Positions 1-7,886 of a stretch of DNA of 64,000 nucleotides are shown piece by piece. Position numbers and translations under genes: made by a program. Positions within the stretch are counted from its first letter, which is position 1. Each line of letters opens with the position of its first letter. The DNA lies in contig CAZEAU010000010.1 in assembly GCA_964510515.1 (NCBI GenBank), positions 1-64,000 on the forward strand, in the 5' to 3' direction. A model generated the notes under the pieces. The model made no database searches. It saw only the letters and a program-made list of their open reading frames with translations, and had not been told where the DNA came from. This DNA comes from SURF-21 sp964510515. Its GTDB lineage: Bacteria > Actinomycetota > Geothermincolia > Geothermincolales > RBG-13-55-18.

Positions 1-58
1 CATGTGTTAGGCACGCCGCCAGCGTTCGTCCTGAGCCAGGATCAAACTCTCCAATGAA
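1..58 (-). rRNA. rrs: 16S rRNA, 5' end only
   Basis: The reverse complement carries the universal 5' region of 16S rRNA, including AGAGTTTGATCCTGGCTCAG followed by GACGAACGCTGGCGGCG. The gene runs off the left edge of the window, so only the first ~58 bases are present. The exact mature 5' end is placed by analogy with other bacteria. Confidence 0.97.
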
Positions 59-177
59 AATGCAGTCCTTGCGGACTTACATGCTTGAAGCGTGTATCCG
101 GGCTCCATACCGGTTGTGGCCCACCTTACGGTGAACCGAACGGAATTGATTGGAGCTCAATTTCTCTCTCTGTTACG

Positions 178-198
178 CTGTTTAGTTTTCAAGGAACA
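178..198 (-). promoter_or_regulatory. boxA-like rRNA leader element
   Basis: In the transcribed leader upstream of 16S the minus strand reads GTTCCTTGAAAACTAAACAG. This resembles the TTGAAAACT leader motif common before rRNA genes in Gram-positive bacteria, which takes part in antitermination and processing. It lies between the promoter and the mature 16S start. The function is inferred from this position. Confidence 0.55.
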
Positions 199-232
199 TG
201 ACTCAAACACCGAATTCAACAGACAATGCTAG

Positions 233-261
233 AAGATAGCATGCATGTTCTCACCTGTCAA
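233..261 (-). promoter_or_regulatory. rrn operon promoter
   Basis: The minus strand has a perfect -35 TTGACA (256-261) and a -10 TATCTT (233-238), separated by 17 bp. The start of transcription would be near 226, giving a leader of about 170 nt before 16S. Confidence 0.8.
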
Positions 262-271
262 CGGCCGCATC

Positions 272-293
272 AAAAAACCGCCTTTTCGGCGGC
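272..293 (-). terminator. Rho-independent terminator after tyrS
   Basis: On the minus strand a GCCGCC/GGCGG hairpin with a GAAAA loop is followed directly by a run of six T. It sits between the tyrS stop and the rrn promoter and insulates the two units. Confidence 0.85.
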
Positions 294-432
294 ATCCGCT
301 CTCCAGATCCTCGCAAACGCCCTGGTATCCTGAATACCGCCTCCTTGCTCCTTTCGGGTTAAACCCGGCGGCTGCGCCGCAGTTATTATCATAGCATCGG
401 GATAGGGGCATGTCAAATAGGGAACTCTCCCC

Positions 433-1671
433 CTAAAGCCCGGTTATCCTGCGAAAATGGCGCTTGCCTTTCTGTATCACCAGCCCCTCGCACTCCTGCG
501 GGGTCAGCTCCGCGTCCTCGCCGGAGACGACCTTTCCCGCGAGCCTTATCCCCCCCTGGGCGATGAGGCGCCTGCCCTCGCTGGTGCTGGAGGCGAGCTG
601 CGCGAGCACGAGCAGACGCGGCAGCCATATCCTGCCGTCCTCGAAGTCGGCCGCCCCTATGCGCACCTCCGGGATCTCCTCCGGGCGCTCCCTCGCCACG
701 TGCACGCGGTCGAAGGCCCGCTCCGCCTCCCGGGCCGCCTCGGCCCCCCAGTAGAGCTGCACCACCTCGCCCGCCAGCCGCCGCTTGGCCCTGGCGGGAT
801 GCAGGGAGCCCGCTTTCAGCTCCTCCAGGAGGGCGTCCACCTCGCCCGGGAGCAGGGCGGTGGTGAGGCGGAAATAATCCTCCATGAGCCCGTCGGCCAG
901 GGACATCAGCTTGCCGAACATCTCCTCGGGGGGGTCGGTGAGGCCCACGTAGTTGCCCAGGCTCTTGCTCATCTTCTTCTCGCCGTCCAGCCCCACCAGG
1001 ATGGGGAGGGTGAGCACGCTCTGGGGCTCCTGCCCCAGGGCCCTCTGCAGCTCCCTGCCCGCCAGGAGGTTGAACAGCTGATCGGTGCCGCCTATCTCCA
1101 CGTCCGTCTCCAGGGCCACCGAGTCGTAGGCCTGCATGACCGGGTACAGAAACTCGTGCAGGCCGATGGAGAGGTTCTCCGCGTAGCGCCGGGAGAAATC
1201 GTCGCGCTCCAGCAGGCGCGCCACGGTGAAATGGGCGGCGAGGCGCAGCAGCTGCTCGAAATCGAGGGGGGCAAGCCAGCGGCCGTTGCGGTCCACCAGC
1301 GTTTTTTCCTCGTCCAGGATGCGGAAGGCCTGCTCGGTGTAGGTGCGCGCGTTCGCCCGCACCTCCTCCGCCGCCAGCTGCGGGCGGGTCGCGTCCCGCG
1401 CCGAGGGGTCCCCCACCAGGGCGGTGAAGTCGCCGATGAGCAGGATGGAGGTATGGCCGAGGTCCTGGAAATGCCTGAGCTTGCGCAGGGGGACGGCGTG
1501 GCCCAGGTGAAGGTCGGGCCGGGTGGGGTCCACCCCCAGCTTCACCCGCAGGGGGCGCTCCTCGTCTATGGACCTCTCCAGCTTGGCGCGCAGATCCCCC
1601 TCCGGGAGGCATTCCGCCGTCCCGGAGAGGATGACCTCCATCTGGTAATCCAGGTCTTTTACCGGCCCCAT
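433..1671 (-). CDS. tyrS: Tyrosyl-tRNA synthetase
   Basis: This is a 412-residue class I aminoacyl-tRNA synthetase that charges tRNA-Tyr in the cytoplasm. The ATP-binding HIGH motif appears as HLGH at residues 55-58, the second signature is KMSKS (near residue 235), and the GGTDQLFNLLAGRE segment belongs to the catalytic domain. The C-terminal ~65 residues look like an S4 RNA-binding domain (ASSTSEGRRLIAQGGI). The length is typical of the family. ATG at 1671 is preceded by GGAGGAGGT. The gene stands alone, with its own promoter and terminator, next to the rrn operon. I saw no T-box leader; the 5' UTR would be only about 20 nt. Confidence 0.97.
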   Translation of the reverse strand: MGPVKDLDYQMEVILSGTAECLPEGDLRAKLERSIDEERPLRVKLGVDPTRPDLHLGHAVPLRKLRHFQDLGHTSILLIGDFTALVGDPSARDATRPQLAAEEVRANARTYTEQAFRILDEEKTLVDRNGRWLAPLDFEQLLRLAAHFTVARLLERDDFSRRYAENLSIGLHEFLYPVMQAYDSVALETDVEIGGTDQLFNLLAGRELQRALGQEPQSVLTLPILVGLDGEKKMSKSLGNYVGLTDPPEEMFGKLMSLADGLMEDYFRLTTALLPGEVDALLEELKAGSLHPARAKRRLAGEVVQLYWGAEAAREAERAFDRVHVARERPEEIPEVRIGAADFEDGRIWLPRLLVLAQLASSTSEGRRLIAQGGIRLAGKVVSGEDAELTPQECEGLVIQKGKRHFRRITGL

Positions 1672-1696
1672 GCGCGACCTCCTCCGCGTCGAGGTA

Positions 1697-1726
1697 AGGA
1701 TACAGCAAGCGGGCGCGGGCGGTAAA
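1697..1726 (-). promoter_or_regulatory. Putative tyrS promoter
   Basis: A -35-like TTTACC (1721-1726) and a -10-like TATCCT (1697-1702) are spaced by 18 bp on the minus strand. They place the transcript start about 19 nt before the tyrS ATG, leaving room only for the Shine-Dalgarno site. Confidence 0.45.
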
Positions 1727-1750
1727 GCGCGGCGGCGGGCTCGCCCCCTC

Positions 1751-2023
1751 GATGGCGCGCGTGCAGGGAATCACGCTGCGCCTGATGGCCGCGGCATCTC
1801 TGAGAGCCCTAATGCCGCGCGCGGGGGGGATTCGTTCCAGGTCCTCGAGCGGGGGCCGTGAATATATCTCCAATGCCGCGCGCGCGGGGGATTCGCGGTC
1901 GAGGTCCGCCTGCCCGCCACCTCGGAGGCTCCAATGCCGCGGCCGCGCGCGCGGGGGATTTGCACAACGATAACGCCTCCGGCGTGGCGGCGCTACCCCA
2001 ATGCCGCGCGCGGGGGGGATTCG
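1751..2023. CRISPR. Degenerate CRISPR-like array, five units, no cas genes
   Basis: Repeats start with AATGCCGCGCGCGG and end with GGGGATTCG. They lie at 1811-1834, 1871-1895, 1932-1962 and 1999-2023, with a decayed first copy at 1751-1775. Start-to-start distances are about 60-61 nt; the last is ~67 because the repeat at 1932 carries a 6-bp insertion. The intervening 35-36 nt stretches are unrelated to each other. The core is a GC palindrome, as in type I-E repeats. On the minus strand the repeat reads CGAATCCCCC then GCGCGCGG then CATTGG. It occupies most of the 563-bp gap between tyrS and the signal peptidase gene. Sequence drift between copies and the lack of cas genes leave a non-CRISPR repeat family possible. 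Confidence 0.5.
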
Positions 2024-2234
2024 CGGCGAGCTCGGCGTGGAATCGGGCTCACCTTCACCTCCCGTCGCGAACGTCCCGGCTTTCGGCCCCTGGGCGTCCC
2101 TGCGGCGGGCAGGGGCACCACAGGGCCGCGCCTCGAGGAGAGCATGCATCCCTGGAAGAGAGGGGGTTTTGCGGTTATGATAATCCCGTCGGGCGGCGCC
2201 GGGAGCCGCGTAAAGGCGGCAGCATGGGGGCCTC

Positions 2235-3311
2235 ATGGGCGAAGGCATGGGCTTTTTCTGCGCAGAGCTGCGCAGCTACTTCGAGCAGCGGGGGAAAAGC
2301 GTCTCCGCGAAGGTCCTGCGAATACTGGATACGAAGGAGGATGAGCTCGCGGGCGAGGACCTCGCCGCCTGCGAGAGGCTGGTGCTCCCGGCGCGGGGCG
2401 CCATCCTCCATGCCCTGAGGCGACGCCTCGAGGGGCCCTTTGCCCGCCGGGAGGAATGGGAGGAGGGGCTGCGCAAAGAGGACGGCAGCGTCATCGCGCG
2501 CATCGCCGCGCAGGTTCTCGCAAAGGATGCGGAGGCACCGTCCGCCGACACCTGCATGCTGACGCCGCCGGAGGGCAAGATTGAGGCGGGCGCCGAAGGC
2601 CGCGCGGCGCCGCTCGCCGCCGCCTCTCCCCCGCCGCAGGAGGCCGCTGGCGGCCGCGCCCTTGCCGCCGATCCCGCCGCGCCCCGGGGAGCGCATGCGA
2701 ATCCGTCCCCGCTCCCCGCGCATGCGGCGCGGCCGGATGCAGGGGGGGCCACGGAGGCCCGCGCCGCGCCCCGCAGGGGCATGCGCCCCGTCAAGGCGGC
2801 CTTAAGCGCCCTCTTCTGGGCCTGCTTCGCTGCGCTCTGCCTTTTCCTCGCCCTCCTCGCCCTCTCCGTCTTCGACCTGGGCATACGCGCCTTCGCCGTC
2901 TCCTCGGGCTCCATGTCCCCGGCCATACGCGCGGGCGACCTCGTCTTCGTGCGCGCCTCGCGCGCATACCGGGCGGGAGACGTCATCACCTATCAGCCGG
3001 AGGGGGCCGCTTGCACCACGCACCGCATAAGCGAGGTGGTCGAGGAGGAAGGCGAGACCCTCTACGTCACCAGGGGGGACGCCAACGAGCGCGCGGACGA
3101 CCGCCGCGTGCGGCCCGCGGAGGTGGTGGGCAAGGTGGTCCTCACCCTCCCCCGCCTCGGCCATGCCGTATCCTTCCTGAGGAGCCCGCCCGGCTTCGTC
3201 CTCGTCATGTCCGCCTTCGCGGTCATCATCGCCGCTCTCCTCTGGGACATCGCCGCCGAGCTGCTCTCGCGGCGAAAAGGGCATGAAAAAGCCCGGCCTC
3301 CCAGTGGATGA
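2235..3311 (+). CDS. sipW: SipW/ER-type signal peptidase I with N-terminal extension
   Basis: The 358-residue protein has a C-terminal S26 signal peptidase domain of the SipW/archaeal/ER type. The catalytic serine is S226 in SGSMSP and the second residue is H263 in TTHRI rather than lysine, which gives a Ser-His dyad. A membrane segment (about 186-213) precedes the domain and another (about 310-340) follows it. The first ~180 residues are unusual: a soluble helical region (1-100) and then an Ala/Pro-rich linker. Two minus-strand genes just downstream encode proteins with SipW-dependent signal peptides, so this enzyme probably processes them. The start is uncertain: ATG 2235 has a weak ribosome site, and ATG 2247 is an alternative. 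Confidence 0.82.
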   Translation: MGEGMGFFCAELRSYFEQRGKSVSAKVLRILDTKEDELAGEDLAACERLVLPARGAILHALRRRLEGPFARREEWEEGLRKEDGSVIARIAAQVLAKDAEAPSADTCMLTPPEGKIEAGAEGRAAPLAAASPPPQEAAGGRALAADPAAPRGAHANPSPLPAHAARPDAGGATEARAAPRRGMRPVKAALSALFWACFAALCLFLALLALSVFDLGIRAFAVSSGSMSPAIRAGDLVFVRASRAYRAGDVITYQPEGAACTTHRISEVVEEEGETLYVTRGDANERADDRRVRPAEVVGKVVLTLPRLGHAVSFLRSPPGFVLVMSAFAVIIAALLWDIAAELLSRRKGHEKARPPSG

Positions 3312-3321
3312 GGCCGGGCTT
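3286..3321 (-). terminator. Terminator of the SipW-substrate gene
   Basis: AAGCCCGGCCTC pairs with GAGGCCGGGCTT around a 9-nt loop. On the minus strand the stem is followed by TTTTTC. The element overlaps the stop codon of the convergent signal peptidase gene, so the two transcripts end on the same hairpin. Confidence 0.8.
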
Positions 3322-3362
3322 GCCCGTTTCAGCCCGTCACGCCCTGCGGGCCGTTCCTTTTA

Positions 3363-3887
3363 TCATTCCTCCCAGCCGGGATTGATGGCCTGCGTGGCCT
3401 CAATCTTTGCCTTTGCAGCACACCACGCTTCCTTCAGGTCGTTGTCGGCGCTTTCATCCAACCTGACCTCCAGTGTGTAGTGCGCCGCATCCGCCCCTTC
3501 CGCCAGTACGTCGAAGGCGTCGGCGACCCCACCCTCAAGCTGCTTCATTGTGCACACCCATTTTGGGTCGCCGTCCTTCGTGCACCTGACCCACACCTTG
3601 TCCGCGAGGGCGGGATTGCCGTCGGGGTCGTCGAGCCGCATGCGCCACTTCACGTCGCAGGTTGAAGTGTTGGTTATCTTTAAATCCGCAGCTTTCTCAT
3701 ATCCCTCTCCCGGCATGAGGTTCTCTACTTTGAATGTTGCGCCTCCAACCCCAATCGACAGCTCGCCTGTAGCTACTCTCAGCTCGCCCGCATCCTCCGT
3801 GGCGGTGAACCAGGCTCCGGTCCAGGCCATGGCGAAGAGGCCGGCCGCGAGCGCCACCATCAGCAGCATCAACACCTTCTTCTTCAC
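3363..3887 (-). CDS. SipW-dependent secreted protein (TasA/camelysin-like)
   Basis: This is a small secreted protein of 174 residues. The N-terminus has KKK, a hydrophobic stretch (about 4-24), then the segment TGAWFTATEDAGELRVATGEL. This matches the SipW-dependent signal peptide class, in which an aromatic-rich site is followed by a beta-strand start. The rest looks like a beta-sandwich of the TasA/camelysin type, with conserved DLKITNTS and DVKWRMRL strands. I chose GTG at 3887 because it follows a perfect AAGGAGGAT; the longer reading from TTG 3914 has no such site. Its partner is the convergent signal peptidase. The role (fibre or matrix protein, or metalloprotease-like camelysin) is inferred from the family. 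Confidence 0.75.
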   Translation of the reverse strand: MKKKVLMLLMVALAAGLFAMAWTGAWFTATEDAGELRVATGELSIGVGGATFKVENLMPGEGYEKAADLKITNTSTCDVKWRMRLDDPDGNPALADKVWVRCTKDGDPKWVCTMKQLEGGVADAFDVLAEGADAAHYTLEVRLDESADNDLKEAWCAAKAKIEATQAINPGWEE

Positions 3888-4002
3888 GTCATCCTCCTTG
3901 TCGCCGTCATCCAATGTGCGTCCACTTGCTCTTCCCGTGTCCAGCAGCGCCCTCTACCGCCCCCCCGAGGGCGCCGCCCCTCGCCGCTGCCTGCCCTTGT
4001 CA

Positions 4003-4782
4003 TCACCCCCCATCGCAAGCGACATCGGCTCGTGCCCTGCATCCCGAATATGCCGGCGCAGCGCCCGCTCCGCCGCCTGAAAAGGCGGAGGCGGACGGGG
4101 CCAGGGCGTCCCCCTCGGCGGAAGCCCCGCCTCCGCGCCCCGTCTCCTCCTCCTCCGCCTCCCGCGCGGCAGGAGGCAGGGCGCCGCAGCCGCCTTCCTC
4201 CTCCTCCGTGCCGGAGCCGCCCGCCCCCCCTTGCGCGGGATGCGTGCCGCCCTCGGGCTCCTGCCCCTCGGGCGCCGACCCCTCCCCCTCAAGCCCCACC
4301 CCGCCCTCCAGCGCATCCGGCGCCGGGGCGGCGCCGCCCCCATCGTCACCGCACCCGCTGCACGGCCATCCCAGCACCAGGAAGCCCTTTTTCAGCGTGT
4401 AGCTGCCTCCGTCCGGATTGGTCACGCGCAGGTCCCAGTGGCCCCCGCAGGCTCCCCACAGGCTGAAGTGGCAGGCGATGGAGCCCGGGCAGATTTGGAG
4501 CTCGCCGTCAGCCGCGATGGCCCTGGAGCCGTGCAGCAGCTCCACCCGGGCGCCCGGCACGAAGCCCGTGCCCAGGATGAGGAGGTGCACGCCGCAGCCG
4601 GTGAGGCCGCTGCAGGGTGCGACGCAGCATATATGGGGGGGTTCGGCCCAGCTCCCGGTGGATACGCTCAGGCCGTCCAGGGTCGCGGTGTGGGTGAAGT
4701 AGGCGCCGCTGAATGCGGGGAGGGAGCAGGCGGCGAGGGCCACGGTGAGCAGGACGGCGAGCGATACGGCTTTCCTCTTCAT
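4003..4782 (-). CDS. SipW-dependent secreted protein with IPT/TIG-like domain and disordered tail
   Basis: The 259-residue product starts with MKRK and a hydrophobic segment, then SGAYFTHTATLDGLSVSTGSW, again a SipW-dependent signal peptide. Residues about 60-142 look like an IPT/TIG-type immunoglobulin fold (LLILGTGFVPGARVELLHG ... WDLRVTNPDGGSYTL) with several cysteines around it (CCVAPC, CSGC). The last ~110 residues are Gly/Glu/Ala-rich, low complexity and probably disordered. ATG 4782 is preceded by GGAGGGAGG; the reading from 4875 adds 31 residues without support. The gene lies upstream of, and in the same direction as, the other substrate. Function is unknown beyond surface export. Confidence 0.65.
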   Translation of the reverse strand: MKRKAVSLAVLLTVALAACSLPAFSGAYFTHTATLDGLSVSTGSWAEPPHICCVAPCSGLTGCGVHLLILGTGFVPGARVELLHGSRAIAADGELQICPGSIACHFSLWGACGGHWDLRVTNPDGGSYTLKKGFLVLGWPCSGCGDDGGGAAPAPDALEGGVGLEGEGSAPEGQEPEGGTHPAQGGAGGSGTEEEEGGCGALPPAAREAEEEETGRGGGASAEGDALAPSASAFSGGGAGAAPAYSGCRARADVACDGG

Positions 4783-5018
4783 CACGGCCTCCCTCCAGCG
4801 CCACCCCGCCTCCCCGCTCCGCGCGAGGAAGGGGTCGCGGCGCGCCCTCGCGCCCTCCTCCGCAAGCCTTTCCATCCCCGCCGCCCCGGCCTATAATGAA
4901 GACAGGGCACGCATAAGGCCGGAGCCGGCTGGACGCGTTAACCCCAGGGGACAGTGGCAGCTGTCCCCGCTCTATATCCGGCCTCCGCGGCTGGCGCCCT
5001 TTTCCGCGCGGCCCTCAA

Positions 5019-5049
5019 TAAAAAATCCCGATTGCCGTTCGCAATCGGG
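5019..5049 (-). terminator. Terminator ending the structured RNA
   Basis: On the minus strand CCCGATTGC and GCAATCGGG form a perfect 9-bp stem with a 5-nt loop, followed by ATTTTTTA. It is a strong intrinsic terminator located about 240 nt before the secreted-protein gene. Confidence 0.85.
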
Positions 5050-5229
5050 CCGGTTTCACCATTCGCTCCCACCGGCCCCGGTGACCAGGCTGCGGGCCGG
5101 CGTTCAAAGCTTCCCCCGAACGCTATGCGCGAACTCTGTTTTCAGCCTTTACGGCTTCACGCAGGTGCCGTGAAGCGCGTAACCATGGCCGATTCCTCTC
5201 TGCGATCCCATACGCCCCCGGTAAAAACC
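5020..5229 (-). ncRNA. Unidentified structured RNA or leader
   Basis: About 210 nt lie between a good promoter and a strong terminator and contain no plausible gene. Several hairpins are visible: GCTTCACG/CGTGAAGC near 5150-5175, CGTTC/GAACG near 5102-5125, and CCGGCCC/GGGCCGG near 5074-5100. AATCGG near 5192 can also pair with CCGATT in the left arm of the terminator, so an attenuator switch is possible. I compared it by eye with tmRNA, RNase P, SRP, T-box, glycine, lysine, SAM, ydaO and c-di-GMP RNAs and found no convincing match. It could be a 6S-like RNA or a leader for the SipW-substrate genes downstream. Confidence 0.5.
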
Positions 5230-5235
5230 TAGCTA

Positions 5236-5263
5236 ATTATAGCATGCCCCGCTTGGCGCACAA
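5236..5263 (-). promoter_or_regulatory. Promoter of the structured RNA
   Basis: A perfect -10 TATAAT (5236-5241) and a -35-like TTGTGC (5258-5263) lie on the minus strand with a 16-bp spacer. It diverges from the penicillin-binding protein gene on the other strand. Confidence 0.6.
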
Positions 5264-5446
5264 GCTATGCAAGCACTCCGGGCTTCCCGCCGCGCGCATG
5301 GGCGCAGGGCGGGCCGTCCAGGCGGCGCCCCCACGGGGGTATGGGCCGCGCCGCCCGCCGCATGCCCCCTTCCAGCGCCCCGCCGCAGGGGTTAGAATCA
5401 GGGGAGGACACAGAACAGCGACCGGTTTCGACACGCGGGGTGGCGG

Positions 5447-7873
5447 ATGCGGGTACTGCTGCGCATAGCGCTCACGGTATTCCTCTGCCTTTCGCTCATG
5501 GCGGGGGGCTTCTTCCTGTGTTTCTACACCGGGGTGGGCCTCCCCCGCCTCGAGGACCTGGAGCGGCATCAGCTCGACCAGACCTCCAAGATCATCGCCG
5601 CGAACGGGGAGGTCATCACCGAGCTGCACGGGGAACAGAACCGGGAGAACGTGAGCCTGGACCAGATATGCGACGACCTGCGCAAGGCGGTCATCGCCAT
5701 CGAGGATGAGCGCTTCTACCAGCACGGCGGGGTGGACTGGGAGGCCATCGCCAGGGCCTTCTGGATCAACGTCGTGCAGGGAAGGGTGGTGCAGGGGGCA
5801 TCGACCATCACCCAGCAGTACGTCAAGAACACCCTCACCGGCAAGGAGCGCACCTACTGGAGGAAGATAGTGGAGGCCAGCCTGGCCTACCAGCTGGAGC
5901 GCCGCTACTCCAAGGACAAGATACTCGAGATGTACCTCAACGACGTCTATTTCGGCCAGGGATGCTACGGGGTGAAGACGGCCTCGCAGACCTTTTTCGG
6001 CAAGCTGCCCTCCGAGCTGGACCTGGAGGAGGCCGCGCTGCTGGCGGCGGTGATCAGGATACCCAACTACTACTCCCCCTATACGAACAGCGAGGCCGCG
6101 AGGAGCAGACGTAACGTGGTGCTGGACAAGATGCTGCAGCTGGGGTACATCTCCGCCTCCCGCTGCGCCGCGGCCAAGGCCTCAGCGGTGGCGGTGCAGC
6201 CCATCCCCGAGGAGGCGCCCAGCCCCACCGCGCCCTATTTCGTGGAGTACGTGAAGAAATACCTCTACAACGTCTTCGCGGCGGACCCGGACCTGCGCGC
6301 GCGCTTCGGCGACCTCTCCCCCGACGACATCATCTTCCGCGGCGGCCTGCGCGTCTATACCACCCTCGACCTCGACCTGCAGACATACGCGGAGGAGGCC
6401 ATCGCCGCCATCCTCGACCGCGTGGGCGACCCCAGCGCGGCCATCTGCGCCGTGGACCCCCGCAGCGGGGAGATCAAGGCCATGGTGGGGGGCAAGGACT
6501 ACAGCGAGCTGCAGTACAACATCGCCGCCCAGGGCGGGCGCCAGCCGGGGTCCTCCTTCAAGCCCTTCGTGCTCACCACCGCCATCAGCAACGGCATCTC
6601 CCCCTATAAGACCTACGACTCCTCCCCCACTACGTTGGAGTTCGCGGACGGGACCAAGTGGAAGGTGGGCAACGCGGAGGGCTCCAGCTACGGCACCATC
6701 AACGTTTACACCGCCACCGTGCGCTCGGTGAACGTGGTCTATGCGCGCATGATCAAGGACGTGGGAGCGCAGAGGGTCGCGCAAACGGCCCAGGCCATGG
6801 GGATCAAATCCAATATCCCGCCCTATCCCTCCATCGCCCTGGGGACCAGCGAGGTCAACCCGCTGGAGATGGCCAGCGCCTTCGGCACCCTGGCCAACAA
6901 CGGGGTCTATGTCCCTCCCATCTGCGTCACCAGGGTCACCGACGCGGAGGGCAATATCGTCTTCGAGAACCACCCCGAGGGCAAGCGGGTGGTGCGCGAG
7001 GACGTGACCGCGGTGGTGAACTCCATCCTCCAGGACGCGGTGAGGTACGGCACCGGGCGCGCCGCCCGCATCGACCGCCCGCAGGCGGGGAAGACCGGCA
7101 CCACCGACGACTACGCCGACGCCTGGTTCTGCGGCTACACCCCGGACCTTGCCGCCGCCGTATGGGTGGGCCACAGCGAGGGCAGGATACCCATGCGCAG
7201 CGTGCACGGCATCACCGTGTACGGGGGCACCTTCCCGGCCCAGATATGGAGGAGGTTCATGGAGAAGGCGCTGGCGGACGTGCCCGCATCGGACTTTCCC
7301 AAGGCGGAGTTCGCCCCCAGGGAGGAGTCCGAGTGGGTGAGCGTGACCGTCTGCAGCGACAGCGGCATGCTGGCCACCCCCCTCTGTCCGCACACCGAAA
7401 CGAGGTCATTCCGCCGCGGCGAGGAGCCCCGCCTGCCCTGCAACCTGCACGACATGCAGGTGGAAAGGGTCGCCGTGCCCGGGGTCACGGGCCTCAGCGA
7501 GGCCAACGCGGTCGCCGCCATACGCGCCGCCGGGCTGAACCCGGTTGTCAGCTACGCCTACTCGAGCGTCATCACCCGGGGCATAGCCATCTCCCAGTCC
7601 CCGCTCGCGGGCACCACCGTGAACGCGGGGTCCTCCGTCTCCATCACCGTGAGCCAGGGGGAGTCCCCGCAGTCGAACGTGCCCAACGTGGTGGGCATGA
7701 GCGAGGCCGCGGCCAGCGAGGCCCTCACCGCGGCGGGATTCACCTGCAAGGTGGTGTACAGCCCGGCGGAGCCCTCGCAAGCGGGCGTGGTCATCAGCCA
7801 GTTCCCCGGGTCGGGGTCGTCGGCCGGGCGGCCCGGCTCGCAGGTCATCATCACCGTGGGCAAGAGCGGCTGA
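5447..7873 (+). CDS. Class A penicillin-binding protein with PASTA domains
   Basis: This 808-residue bifunctional peptidoglycan synthase is anchored by an N-terminal membrane segment (about 5-28). The glycosyltransferase domain (about 45-220) has the catalytic E86 in EDERFYQHGG. The transpeptidase domain (about 300-620) carries the three penicillin-binding motifs: S369 in SSFK, a SVN triad, and KTGT. Two PASTA repeats follow at the C-terminus (about 668-735 and 740-805), which usually bind peptidoglycan or muropeptides. ATG 5447 follows GGGGTGGCGG. It is the only large plus-strand gene in this part of the window and appears to be its own unit. Confidence 0.95.
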   Translation: MRVLLRIALTVFLCLSLMAGGFFLCFYTGVGLPRLEDLERHQLDQTSKIIAANGEVITELHGEQNRENVSLDQICDDLRKAVIAIEDERFYQHGGVDWEAIARAFWINVVQGRVVQGASTITQQYVKNTLTGKERTYWRKIVEASLAYQLERRYSKDKILEMYLNDVYFGQGCYGVKTASQTFFGKLPSELDLEEAALLAAVIRIPNYYSPYTNSEAARSRRNVVLDKMLQLGYISASRCAAAKASAVAVQPIPEEAPSPTAPYFVEYVKKYLYNVFAADPDLRARFGDLSPDDIIFRGGLRVYTTLDLDLQTYAEEAIAAILDRVGDPSAAICAVDPRSGEIKAMVGGKDYSELQYNIAAQGGRQPGSSFKPFVLTTAISNGISPYKTYDSSPTTLEFADGTKWKVGNAEGSSYGTINVYTATVRSVNVVYARMIKDVGAQRVAQTAQAMGIKSNIPPYPSIALGTSEVNPLEMASAFGTLANNGVYVPPICVTRVTDAEGNIVFENHPEGKRVVREDVTAVVNSILQDAVRYGTGRAARIDRPQAGKTGTTDDYADAWFCGYTPDLAAAVWVGHSEGRIPMRSVHGITVYGGTFPAQIWRRFMEKALADVPASDFPKAEFAPREESEWVSVTVCSDSGMLATPLCPHTETRSFRRGEEPRLPCNLHDMQVERVAVPGVTGLSEANAVAAIRAAGLNPVVSYAYSSVITRGIAISQSPLAGTTVNAGSSVSITVSQGESPQSNVPNVVGMSEAAASEALTAAGFTCKVVYSPAEPSQAGVVISQFPGSGSSAGRPGSQVIITVGKSG

Positions 7874-7886
7874 GGCCGCGGGCGCG

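Noticed and set aside
413..2248. A 611-residue minus-strand frame overlapping tyrS
   Set aside because: It is a shadow frame of tyrS with Arg/Gly/Pro-rich composition, and it runs through the repeat array.
5019..5229. T-box or ydaO (c-di-AMP) riboswitch
   Set aside because: AGAGAGG and GGTGAAACC stretches suggested these at first, but the T-box bulge and the ordered ydaO blocks are missing, and no tRNA synthetase follows.
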